Shown here piece by piece: positions 7,881-13,572 of a stretch of 13,572 nt of DNA. Made by a program: the position numbers and the translations under genes. The stretch is from Thioalkalivibrio sp. (lineage in GTDB: Bacteria > Pseudomonadota > Gammaproteobacteria > Ectothiorhodospirales > Ectothiorhodospiraceae). Numbering within the stretch: position 1 is the stretch's first letter; the number at the start of each line of letters is the position of its first letter. Where the stretch lies: NCBI GenBank assembly GCA_007136145.1, contig SLHN01000038.1, forward strand, positions 1 through 13,572, read 5' to 3'. The notes below the pieces were generated by a model, which saw only the letters and a program-made list of their open reading frames with translations, ran no database searches and was not told the DNA's origin.

Positions 7881-8380
7881 TGTGGGGGGTAAACGGGTTG
7901 CGTCCGGGCCTTGCGATCGCGTTCATCGTGGTGCTGGTTGACCAGGTCACCAAGCTATGGGCCGAGCGGGCTCTTACGTTGTATGCGCCGGTCGAGATCA
8001 CGAGCTTCTTCAACCTGAGCCTGGTCTACAATCCCGGCGCGGCGTTCAGTTTCCTGAGTACGGCAGGTGGCTGGCAGCGTTGGTTGCTCTCGGGAATCGC
8101 GCTGGGCGTTAGTCTCCTGATCGTTTTCTGGCTCGCTCGATTGCCGCGGCAGTTATGGCTCTCGGTCACTTCTCTGGGGCTGGTGCTGGGCGGGGCCGTC
8201 GGTAACCTGGCGGATCGGGTGCGGCTGGGGCAGGTCGTGGATTTCCTCGATTTTCACTACGCGGGTCTGCACTGGCCAGCCTTCAATGTGGCCGATGCCG
8301 CGATTACGGTCGGTGCCGTGTGCCTGATCATTGCCACCTTTACCGAGCACTGCCCGCAGGATCGGGAGACCAGATCATGA
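7880..8380 (+). CDS. lspA: Lipoprotein signal peptidase (signal peptidase II)
   Basis: Aspartyl membrane protease that cleaves the signal peptide of diacylglyceryl-modified prolipoproteins at the inner membrane. 166 residues with four hydrophobic segments (about 9-20, 67-86, 92-109, 139-154). Conserved blocks are VDQVTKLW (20-27), NPGAAFSFL (51-59), GNLADRVRLGQVVDF with catalytic Asp121, and FNVADA with catalytic Asp139. The ATG overlaps the last base of the ileS stop (TGATG), and its own stop overlaps the fkpB start (ATGA), so translational coupling on both sides is expected. The gene order ileS-lspA-fkpB is standard in gammaproteobacteria. Very secure. Confidence 0.97.
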   Translation: MWGVNGLRPGLAIAFIVVLVDQVTKLWAERALTLYAPVEITSFFNLSLVYNPGAAFSFLSTAGGWQRWLLSGIALGVSLLIVFWLARLPRQLWLSVTSLGLVLGGAVGNLADRVRLGQVVDFLDFHYAGLHWPAFNVADAAITVGAVCLIIATFTEHCPQDRETRS

Positions 8381-8838
8381 GTGCCATTGCGCCCGGAACA
8401 AGGGTTGTCATGCACTACAGCCTGCTGCTCGACAGTGGCTACGTGGCGGATAGCTCGGGTGACGAGCCGCTCGAGTTCATGCTCGGGGACGGTACCCTTG
8501 AGCCCGGACTGGAACGTCATCTGGTCGGTTTGGACTCGGGAGCAAAGCGGGAAATTGCGATTGCCCCGGGGACCGTGTTCCCTTTTCCGAGCAAGGCTGC
8601 GGTGCAGGCGGTGGTGCGTTCGGCATTTCCCGAAGACATGCCACTGGAGGCCGGCCTGATCTACGAATTCAACACGCCAGCGGGGGATGTCGTTCCCGGG
8701 CGGATCCTGGGCCTGGAGGAGGGTAGTGTGACCGTGGATTTCAATCACCCGCTGGCGGGTCAGTCCTTCACCTTCATGGTGGAGATCCTCGAGGTCGGTG
8801 CTCCTTCCGATCCCCGTTCCGCTGCCGATGAAGGCTGA
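8377..8838 (+). CDS. fkpB: FKBP-type peptidyl-prolyl cis-trans isomerase (SlpA/FkpB)
   Basis: Cytoplasmic proline isomerase and chaperone of the SlyD/SlpA group. 153 residues (E. coli FkpB is 149). It begins with a split FKBP domain, VVMHYSLLLDSGYVADSS and FMLGDGTLEPGLERHLVGL, followed by the insert-in-flap region, and closes with VDFNHPLAGQSFTFMVEIL, the family signature. It lacks the metal-binding His-rich tail of SlyD, which supports SlpA/FkpB. The ATG at 8377 overlaps the lspA stop (ATGA); a longer in-frame opening from 8320 is inside lspA and has no homology. Its stop lies five bases before the ispH start. Secure. Confidence 0.93.
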   Translation: MSAIAPGTRVVMHYSLLLDSGYVADSSGDEPLEFMLGDGTLEPGLERHLVGLDSGAKREIAIAPGTVFPFPSKAAVQAVVRSAFPEDMPLEAGLIYEFNTPAGDVVPGRILGLEEGSVTVDFNHPLAGQSFTFMVEILEVGAPSDPRSAADEG

Positions 8839-8842
8839 CGCC

Positions 8843-9781
8843 ATGGATGTCCTTCTTGCCAACCCAAGGGGATTCTGCGCAGGTGTCGAGCGCGCGATCG
8901 AAATCGTGGAGCGCGCACTGGAAATTCATGGCGCTCCTCTCTATGTACGGCACGAGGTGGTTCATAACAGGCATGTCGTCGACCGGTTGCGTTCGGCCGG
9001 CGTTGTGTTTGTGGAGGATCTCGATGAGGTGCCCGATAACCAGGTGGTGATCTTCTCAGCGCATGGGGTGCCGAGGCATGTCCAGGAAGAGGCGGCCCGT
9101 CGCGGTCTGAACGTGTTCGATGCGACGTGCCCGCTGGTGACCAAGGTCCACCTTGAAGTCAGCCGCTATGCTCGCGAGGGTCGCGAGGTAGTGTTGATCG
9201 GGCATGCCGGGCACCCGGAGGTTGAAGGCACTCTCGGGCAGTTCGATCCCACGCACGGCGGGCGGATGGTCTTGATCGAGTCGGCGGCCGATGTTGCCGA
9301 ACTTCAAGTCTCCGACCCGTCTCGTCTTGCCTATGTCAGCCAGACGACCTTGTCCATGGACGATACCGCCGAGGTGATCGACGCCCTGCGCAGCCGCTTT
9401 CCAGCCATCGAGGGGCCGCGCAAGATGGACATTTGCTACGCCACGCAGAACCGTCAGGATGCGGTGAAGGTGTTGGTCAGCCAATGCGACCTGCTGCTGG
9501 TGGTGGGTTCGGCCAACAGTTCGAATTCCAACCGCCTGCGCGAGATCGGCACCCGAGCTGGGATCGAGGCCCATCTCATTGATGGGCCGGCGCAGGTCGA
9601 CCCAAACTGGCTGGAAGGGAAACACCACATCGGCGTGACCGCCGGGGCGTCGGCACCCGAAATTCTCGTCCGGGAACTGATCGCGTATCTGCGCGACTGC
9701 GGCATCGACAAGGTCACCGAGGTGACCGGCCGCGAGGAATCCGTGACCTTTTCCCTTCCGCAGGCCCTGCGCCGGTCCTGA
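8843..9781 (+). CDS. ispH: 4-hydroxy-3-methylbut-2-enyl diphosphate reductase (IspH/LytB)
   Basis: Iron-sulfur enzyme for the last step of the MEP isoprenoid pathway, reducing HMBPP to IPP and DMAPP in the cytoplasm. 312 residues, full length. The three cluster-binding cysteines are Cys12 (NPRGFCAGV), Cys96 (FDATCPLVTKVH) and Cys198 (DICYATQNRQ). Substrate-binding His41, His74 and His124, the proton-relay Glu126 (GHPEVEG) and SSNSNRL are all present. The start is ATG 8843 (MDVLLANPRGFCAG), matching E. coli MQILLANPRGF, with AAGG eight bases upstream; ATG 8828 would overlap fkpB. Last gene of the ribF-ispH cluster, convergent with the ABC permease. Very secure. Confidence 0.97.
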   Translation: MDVLLANPRGFCAGVERAIEIVERALEIHGAPLYVRHEVVHNRHVVDRLRSAGVVFVEDLDEVPDNQVVIFSAHGVPRHVQEEAARRGLNVFDATCPLVTKVHLEVSRYAREGREVVLIGHAGHPEVEGTLGQFDPTHGGRMVLIESAADVAELQVSDPSRLAYVSQTTLSMDDTAEVIDALRSRFPAIEGPRKMDICYATQNRQDAVKVLVSQCDLLLVVGSANSSNSNRLREIGTRAGIEAHLIDGPAQVDPNWLEGKHHIGVTAGASAPEILVRELIAYLRDCGIDKVTEVTGREESVTFSLPQALRRS

Positions 9782-9793
9782 CCGATGGTCAGG
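9777..9793. repeat. Short inverted repeat at the ispH stop
   Basis: CCTGACC (9777-9783) and GGTCAGG (9787-9793) form a perfect 7-bp stem with a 3-base loop, and the ispH stop codon lies inside the stem. No T-run follows on either strand, so it is at best a weak terminator in the 64-base gap between convergent genes. Confidence 0.35.
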
Positions 9794-9845
9794 GAAAACG
9801 CTGGTAGCCCAACACCGGGCGATTCAGACTGCGCGAGTTGGCAGG

Positions 9846-10640
9846 TCATTCGCCACTATGCAGCAGAAGACCTCGTTTGCGCGCGACGTGGAACACGCGA
9901 ATGAACAGCGCAGCGCCCAGGCACAGATAAAGGATGTTCAGCACCAGGGCGAACAGGAAGTGACCCGTGTCGAATCCCTGCCCCAACAGCACTGACCGCA
10001 TACCCTCGAATACATGCGCCGATGGCAGCCCGAGCGCGATTGGCTGCAACCAACCCGGTAATACCGAAATCGGGTAATAGATGCCGGAGATTGGCGCCAG
10101 CGCGAAAACCGCGACCCAGGCGAGGCTCTGGGCACCCAGCCCGAAGCGCAGCACCAGTCCGCTCACCATCAGGCCCAGCGCCCAGCCTGTCACCAGCAAC
10201 TGGGTAAAGAAGACCAGTAGCGGCAGGCCCATGTCGAAGATGGAATAGTGATAGAGCGGGATGGCGAGCAGAGCCGCCGGCACTACGCCGATCAGCGTGC
10301 GCAGGGTGCTGATGCCGAGCAGTGAGACGATCAGTTCCCAGGGACGCAGGGGGCTTACGAACAGGTGCCCCAGATTGCGCGAGAACAGTTCTTCGTAGAA
10401 TGGCAGCGTCACGCCAAGCTGAGAGCGGAACAAAACGTCCCATAGCAGGACCGCCGCCAGCAGCAGGCCCGCGGCCTGTGCGACCCACTCACTGTGGCCC
10501 ACGAAGAATTGAGTAATGAAACCCCACAGGATCATTTGCATCACTGGCCAGTACGCCAACTCCAGGATTCTTGGCCAGGAGCCGCGCAACAGGTAGATAT
10601 GTCGCAGGAGCATGCCGTAGATGCGGTTAAGCGAACCCAT
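9846..10640 (-). CDS. ABC-2 type transporter permease
   Basis: Membrane subunit of an ABC exporter of the ABC-2 (COG0842) type. About 264 residues with six hydrophobic segments. Family features are an N-terminal cytoplasmic helix (LNRIYGMLLRHIYLLRGS), a central LFRSQLGVTLPFYEELFSRN followed by LFVSPLRPWEL, and a late ISGIYYPISVLPGWLQPIA loop, matching the SGIFYPxxxLP block common in these permeases. The start is ATG 10640; the frame is open further upstream but only into the end of the ATPase gene, which stops five bases before, so the two are translated together. The substrate cannot be read from the sequence; relatives export polysaccharides, lipids, drugs or haem-related molecules. Family secure, role unknown. 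Confidence 0.88.
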   Translation of the reverse strand: MGSLNRIYGMLLRHIYLLRGSWPRILELAYWPVMQMILWGFITQFFVGHSEWVAQAAGLLLAAVLLWDVLFRSQLGVTLPFYEELFSRNLGHLFVSPLRPWELIVSLLGISTLRTLIGVVPAALLAIPLYHYSIFDMGLPLLVFFTQLLVTGWALGLMVSGLVLRFGLGAQSLAWVAVFALAPISGIYYPISVLPGWLQPIALGLPSAHVFEGMRSVLLGQGFDTGHFLFALVLNILYLCLGAALFIRVFHVARKRGLLLHSGE

Positions 10641-10644
10641 GCGG

Positions 10645-11379
10645 TCAGCCTCTGGCAGCCGGCTCACGCCGGGCCACGTCGAGGAATACCTCCTCAAGGT
10701 TTTGGCGGCCGTAGCGGCTGGCGAGACCCTGAGGGGTGCCGTCATCGACGATCCGCCCGGAGCGCATCATAAGCACCCGGTCGCACAGACGCTCGACCTC
10801 GGGCATGTTGTGGGACGCGAGCAGAATGGTGGCGCCGCTTCGGCTCCGGTAGGCCTCGAGCCAGGTTCGAATCCGGTCGCCGGTGTCGGGGTCCAGCGAT
10901 GCGGTCGGCTCGTCCAGCAACAGCAGCTCGGGTTCGTTGATCAGCGCCTTGGCAAGCGCGACACGAGTACGCTGTCCGGCGGAAAGCTCACGATAGGCGC
11001 GCTTCATAAGCGGTTCCAGATCCAGCTCCCGCGCCAGCTGTCGGATGCGCTTTGGAAGTGCCCGCACGCCATACAGGTGGCCATACACGTTAAGGTTTTC
11101 GCGCACAGTAAGGCGTTGCGGCAGGTCGATATAGGGCGAGGCATAGTTCATGCGGCCCAGCACCCGATAGCGGTGGCGCAGCATGTCGGTACCGAGAACC
11201 TGAATTGATCCCGAGGTGGGGCTCATCAGACCCAACAGCATCGCCAGGGTAGTGGTCTTGCCGGCGCCGTTCGGACCCAGCAAAGCCGTCGCTGAGCCTT
11301 GCTCGACCGAGAAATCCATGGCATCGACCGCAAGTGCGTCGTCGAACCGCTTGGTCAGTTCATGAACCTGGATCGCCAT
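10645..11379 (-). CDS. ABC transporter ATP-binding protein
   Basis: Cytoplasmic ATPase that energises the permease encoded next to it. 244 residues. In order: Walker A GPNGAGKTTTL, Q-loop region with MLGLMSPTSGSI, signature ELSAGQRTRVALAKAL, Walker B LLLLDEPTASLDPDTG, H-loop LLASHNMPEVERLCDRV, and the C-terminal GRIVDDGTPQGLASRY then LEEVFLDVAR that is usual for ABC-2 ATPases. The start ATG 11379 (MAIQVHELTKRF) follows family alignment; the open frame upstream to 11508 has no homology. No Shine-Dalgarno is visible before this ATG, so the start could be weak or leaderless. First gene of a two-gene unit; the substrate is unknown. Confidence 0.9.
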   Translation of the reverse strand: MAIQVHELTKRFDDALAVDAMDFSVEQGSATALLGPNGAGKTTTLAMLLGLMSPTSGSIQVLGTDMLRHRYRVLGRMNYASPYIDLPQRLTVRENLNVYGHLYGVRALPKRIRQLARELDLEPLMKRAYRELSAGQRTRVALAKALINEPELLLLDEPTASLDPDTGDRIRTWLEAYRSRSGATILLASHNMPEVERLCDRVLMMRSGRIVDDGTPQGLASRYGRQNLEEVFLDVARREPAARG

Positions 11380-11535
11380 GGTGTAAACAGGCGCCTCGCA
11401 ACGGCAGGATATGGGGCGTGACGGCTGGCAGTGGTGCAAGCCGCCGGGAGGTATCAAGTATCTCTGAACTCGCCCGAACTCGGGACATCGGCGCAACCCG
11501 ATTCTCACGAGCGGGGGTGTGGCCCTTCACTTATG

Positions 11536-11564
11536 AAAAAAGCCATCGCCCATGGATTTGGCTT
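11536..11564 (-). terminator. Terminator after the second DsrE-like gene
   Basis: Read on the minus strand, a 6-bp stem AAGCCA/TGGCTT (11564-11559 with 11545-11540) is followed by a T-run formed by plus-strand A at 11536-11541. It begins directly after the TAG stop (11567-11565), separating the copper chaperone/DsrE unit from the downstream ABC genes on the same strand. Confidence 0.65.
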
Positions 11565-12059
11565 CTAGTAGATTGGAATGACTGCATAGCCTCGGGCTTG
11601 GTAGCCAATCAGCGAGACAAAGGTGTTCCCGACTGGCTTGATGCCGTCCAGCAGGGTGTTGTTGTCGACCTGGAACAAACGGGTGGCAACACCGCAACCC
11701 TCCATGCGTACGCCAAGCATTTCCAAGTCCGCGATATGGTCGGCGATCTGGTCGAGGGCGTCGAAATCGCTGAGGTCGAGCCGTTCCCGATCCGTTGACA
11801 CCAGGGTCACCGCCGGCCCGCGGAAGGCGAGCAGAATGTCGGGTTCGATACCCTGCCGGACCAGATCGTCGTGGGTTTCGCGGATCACCGCGAGATAAAG
11901 ATTCAGTGAGCTTGCGTTGCTGTTGTTGATGTCGAAGACCACCTTTCCCTGCTCGACGCCTTCGAGCGCCGCCGCGTCATTCGGCTGGTCGGCGAGAGCG
12001 GCGAGTGGCACGAGCGCCATTCCGAGGATAAGCAACAGTCGGTTGGTCAATGTGATCAT
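11565..12059 (-). CDS. Secreted DsrE-family protein, copy 2
   Basis: 164-residue DsrE/DsrF-like protein. A short signal peptide (hydrophobic core about residues 8-22, cleavage likely after ALA, residue 23) predicts export. The mature chain reads GKVVFDINNSNASSLNLYL, DILLAFRGPAV (74-84), then GVRMEGCGVATRL with Cys122, and ends GNTFVSLIGYQARGYAVIPIY. Cys122 occupies the same place as Cys131 of copy 1 and Cys108 of copy 3, but the rest is poorly conserved among the three. The start ATG 12059 has AAGGAG six bases upstream. It lies 40 bases after the copper chaperone gene on the same strand and is very probably co-transcribed. The function of this exported branch is not established; persulfide binding or sulfur-compound handling is a family-based guess. 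Confidence 0.78.
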   Translation of the reverse strand: MITLTNRLLLILGMALVPLAALADQPNDAAALEGVEQGKVVFDINNSNASSLNLYLAVIRETHDDLVRQGIEPDILLAFRGPAVTLVSTDRERLDLSDFDALDQIADHIADLEMLGVRMEGCGVATRLFQVDNNTLLDGIKPVGNTFVSLIGYQARGYAVIPIY

Positions 12060-12065
12060 GGTTGA

Positions 12066-12071
12066 CTCCTT
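12066..12071 (-). promoter_or_regulatory. Ribosome binding site, second DsrE-like gene
   Basis: AAGGAG on the minus strand, six bases from the ATG at 12059. It sets the start there rather than at the longer in-frame opening beginning near 12155, which would run into the copper chaperone gene. Confidence 0.75.
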
Positions 12072-12099
12072 GATGCGGATACTGTGTGGGTTCCCGGCC

Positions 12100-12654
12100 T
12101 TAATGTTCATGCCCCTGACGATGGCCATGGTGACCCTGGTCTGCCGGGATGGCACGCTGGACCTGTGCCTGCAATTTGAGATCGCCGTGTTCCTCGACGT
12201 AAAGCGTGATCGGCACCAGCTGTCCTGATTCGAGTGGCTCGAACAGATCGATCAGCATCAAGTGCAGGCCGCCGGGTTCAAGGTCCACGGTGCCGAGTGA
12301 GGGTACGGTGATCTCGGCGACCTCCCGCATTCGCATGATACCGGAAGCATCCTGAAAGTGGCTATGCAGTTCAGTGCGCCGGGCGACCGGTGTTTCCGCG
12401 GCGACGATACGCAGATCCTCGTCGGTGCTGTTGCGCACTGAAAGATAGGCGGCGGTGGTGGTCATGCCCGGTGGCATCAACCGAACCCACGGCTCCGATA
12501 CGAGTTCCAGCCCCGCGGGACAGTCACACTCGGCGACCTCGGAACCGTGATGGCCCGGTACGTGGTGGCCGTTAACGGTACTGGCGCCCAGTAGATACAG
12601 GACCAGAGTGATTTGGAACAGGTACCGCGGACTGGGTGGTATTCCGGCGCGCAT
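12100..12654 (-). CDS. Periplasmic copper chaperone, PCu(A)C family
   Basis: 184-residue secreted cupredoxin-fold protein of the PCu(A)C (DUF461) family; relatives carry Cu(I) in the periplasm and help metallate the CuA site of cytochrome c oxidase. A signal peptide covers about residues 1-29. The Cu-binding pattern H(M)X10MX21HXM is complete: His97, Met109, His131 and Met133, within ELHSHFQDASGIMRMR and PGGLHLMLIDL. Beyond the core there are extra potential metal ligands: HHVPGHH (30-36) plus CDC (43-45) at the mature N-terminus, and a His-rich tail GHHGHRQGHEH. The start ATG 12654 has AAGGAGG five bases upstream. It is followed after 40 bases by a secreted DsrE-like gene. No senC/sco gene is visible nearby. 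Family assignment is firm; the precise client is unknown. Confidence 0.9.
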   Translation of the reverse strand: MRAGIPPSPRYLFQITLVLYLLGASTVNGHHVPGHHGSEVAECDCPAGLELVSEPWVRLMPPGMTTTAAYLSVRNSTDEDLRIVAAETPVARRTELHSHFQDASGIMRMREVAEITVPSLGTVDLEPGGLHLMLIDLFEPLESGQLVPITLYVEEHGDLKLQAQVQRAIPADQGHHGHRQGHEH

Positions 12655-12659
12655 GATTG

Positions 12660-12666
12660 CCTCCTT
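12660..12666 (-). promoter_or_regulatory. Ribosome binding site, copper chaperone
   Basis: AAGGAGG on the minus strand, five bases from the ATG at 12654. This near-perfect site decides the start over in-frame TTG/ATG codons 15 residues upstream. Confidence 0.8.
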
Positions 12667-12678
12667 CAGGCCAGGGGG

Positions 12679-12699
12679 TTGATGTTTTTCCTGCATCAA
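12679..12699. repeat. Dyad TTGATG-N9-CATCAA upstream of copper chaperone
   Basis: Perfect 6-base arms (12679-12684 and 12694-12699) flank nine bases, and the site ends 13 bases upstream of the ribosome binding site. Its size and place fit an operator or a leader structure. It matches no copper-regulator site I can name. Confidence 0.4.
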
Positions 12700-12732
12700 A
12701 GTCGAGGCGCAACCGCAGTTTTCATGCCAGTG

Positions 12733-12759
12733 CCGCTCGGATCAATACCGTCCGAGCGG
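12733..12759. repeat. 9-bp inverted repeat upstream of copper chaperone
   Basis: CCGCTCGGA (12733-12741) and TCCGAGCGG (12751-12759) are perfect complements around a 9-base loop, about 80 bases before the copper chaperone start. No T-run follows on either strand, so a terminator is unlikely. A regulator site or RNA hairpin is possible. Confidence 0.45.
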
Positions 12760-13006
12760 ATCTCGCGTCGACAAGGAGCCGGATACTGGATCCCGGTGCA
12801 TGCTCGATCTCATGAATCCTGGGTGAGCGCGGCAAATGCGACTTTCAGCGCGGTATATCCAGCACACTGCCGCCCAACCAGGAAAGTCATCCGGACAGGC
12901 CGCGGGTCGTGGGAGCAATCTGAAATGGGGTTCCGTGCGCCGGATGCTCCTTTCATGGAGGGGCTCGCCGCGATGAGTTGCGGGTCATACCCGAACGACG
13001 CGAAGG

Positions 13007-13032
13007 GGGTCGCTCCCCGGTGGGGGAGACCC
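13007..13032 (-). terminator. Possible terminator after the third DsrE-like gene
   Basis: A GC-rich stem forms from GGGTC plus TCCCC pairing with GGGGA plus GACCC, with a two-base bulge at 13012-13013, starting 10 bases past the stop codon. There is no T-run, so termination would be inefficient or Rho-aided, and some read-through toward the copper chaperone gene is possible. Confidence 0.35.
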
Positions 13033-13042
13033 TGATCTCCAG

Positions 13043-13501
13043 TTACGGTTTGATGAGTGTGCAGCCCGCGGCGGTCAGATCCATGATTCGGACTACGCCG
13101 GCATCGACGTGAGTGGCTCGGGGATGCAGCTCTGGTGCCACGCCGCGCATGCGGGTTACCGCAGCGATGGTGTTTTCGCAGGCGGCGAAACGGACACCCG
13201 ATTCGGTCACCAGACCGTCGATCCGACCACCCTGCGGGTTGTCGGCAAATAGCAGGCTCAGGCCAGGGCCAAAGGCAACGATCTCGACATCAATCTTGTC
13301 AGCGCCGTAGTGTCTGATCGCGTTGTTGGCGACATTCAGCACCAGGTTTTGCCGGGCTGGATCACCATCGCTGATCTGGAGCACGAGCTTGTGTTCCGCG
13401 AAGGGTTTCTCATGGGGGGCGTCGGCCAGGGTCGCCATTGCCAGAAGCAGCAGGGGAATGGCAATCGTCGCCGAACGCAGGATCTTGAGTAATGGGTTCA
13501 C
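13043..13501 (-). CDS. Secreted DsrE-family protein, copy 3
   Basis: 152-residue DsrE/DsrF-like protein close to the typical COG1416 form. A signal peptide (hydrophobic residues about 11-25, cleavage likely after ADA, 26-28) is followed by KLVLQISDGDPARQNLVLN, KIDVEIVAFGPGLSLLF (69-85), GVRFAACENTI with the conserved Cys108, and AGVVRIMDLTAAGCTLIKP with an additional Cys147. Two cysteines could form a disulfide or a sulfur-relay pair; the other two copies have only one each in the mature part. The start is taken as GTG 13501, nine bases from AAGGAG (13511-13516), which best fits the signal peptide; the frame continues open upstream, so a longer N-terminus is formally possible. It reads toward the copper chaperone unit on the same strand, 388 bases away. 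Function is unknown; family is secure. Confidence 0.82.
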   Translation of the reverse strand: MNPLLKILRSATIAIPLLLLAMATLADAPHEKPFAEHKLVLQISDGDPARQNLVLNVANNAIRHYGADKIDVEIVAFGPGLSLLFADNPQGGRIDGLVTESGVRFAACENTIAAVTRMRGVAPELHPRATHVDAGVVRIMDLTAAGCTLIKP

Positions 13502-13510
13502 CTTGCATGT

Positions 13511-13516
13511 CTCCTT
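13511..13516 (-). promoter_or_regulatory. Ribosome binding site, third DsrE-like gene
   Basis: AAGGAG on the minus strand, nine bases before the GTG at 13501. The spacing is slightly long, but no other in-frame start nearby has a better site. Confidence 0.55.
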
Positions 13517-13528
13517 CGGGTTTTTCAA

Positions 13529-13557
13529 TGCCGGCCGTGAATGGCAGCAGGCCGGCA
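13529..13557. repeat. 8-bp inverted repeat upstream of third DsrE-like gene
   Basis: TGCCGGCC (13529-13536) and GGCCGGCA (13550-13557) form a perfect stem around a 13-base loop. It lies 28 bases before the GTG start, where an upstream-gene terminator or a leader hairpin could be. The window edge hides the context. Confidence 0.4.
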
Positions 13558-13572
13558 ATTTCTTGTTTGAAA

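Larger units (their letters stand above)
12655..13042. other. 388-base noncoding gap with inverted repeats
   Basis: No convincing gene is seen here: the open frames lack ribosome binding sites and recognisable content. The gap holds the copper chaperone ribosome binding site, two inverted repeats just upstream of it (12679-12699 and 12733-12759) and a hairpin after the third DsrE-like gene (13007-13032). No strong sigma70 promoter was found on either strand, though one for the copper chaperone unit must lie here unless it reads through from the third DsrE-like gene. A small RNA cannot be excluded. Confidence 0.6.

Noticed and set aside
11380..11508. N-terminal extension of the ABC ATPase
   Set aside because: The 43 extra residues are Cys/Pro/Arg-rich with no ABC homology; the domain starts at MAIQVHELTKRF.
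12613..13035. 140-codon plus-strand open frame in the noncoding gap
   Set aside because: It starts inside the antisense of the copper chaperone, has no ribosome binding site, and its composition shows no domain, signal peptide or membrane segment.
1..13572. CRISPR array, tRNA or rRNA genes, insertion sequences
   Set aside because: No regularly spaced direct repeats, cloverleaf-like segments ending in CCA, rRNA blocks, transposase motifs or terminal inverted repeats were noticed by eye; a dedicated scan was not possible.

Overview
The window is a GC-rich (about 60% or more by eye) stretch of proteobacterial chromosome. The gene order proB > < rpsT ... murJ - ribF - ileS - lspA - fkpB - ispH is the classic gammaproteobacterial arrangement, with murJ placed next to ribF as in Pseudomonas-like and Chromatiales-like genomes. 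Together with three secreted DsrE-family proteins, this suggests a gammaproteobacterium, possibly a sulfur-metabolising Chromatiales/Ectothiorhodospiraceae relative. The lineage is inference; nothing in the window fixes the species.

Layout. (1) 1-1040: 3' part of proB (glutamate 5-kinase), cut by the window edge. (2) 1109-1446: rpsT (ribosomal protein S20) on the minus strand, convergent with proB, with a clear sigma70 promoter, a TTG start and a terminator hairpin. (3) 1717-2241: a secreted DsrE-like protein (copy 1) inserted between rpsT and murJ. (4) 2431-9781: a housekeeping block on the plus strand, murJ, then the tightly packed ribF-ileS-lspA-fkpB-ispH cluster (lipid II flippase, FAD synthesis, isoleucyl-tRNA synthetase, lipoprotein signal peptidase, peptidyl-prolyl isomerase, isoprenoid synthesis). 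(5) 9846-11379: a minus-strand two-gene ABC-2 exporter (ATPase then permease) of unknown substrate, convergent with ispH. (6) 11536-12654: a minus-strand two-gene unit of a PCu(A)C-type periplasmic copper chaperone followed by a second secreted DsrE-like protein (copy 2), closed by a terminator. (7) 12655-13042: a 388-base noncoding gap with several inverted repeats. (8) 13043-13501: a third secreted DsrE-like protein (copy 3), minus strand.

The housekeeping genes are ordinary. The accessory content is the interesting part: three mutually divergent DsrE-fold proteins, each with an apparent Sec signal peptide and each keeping one cysteine at the equivalent place, two of them bracketing a copper chaperone that has all four expected Cu ligands plus His-rich ends. 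A plausible but unproven reading is a periplasmic or envelope function in sulfur-species and copper handling. No tRNA, rRNA, insertion sequence, phage gene or CRISPR array was recognised.
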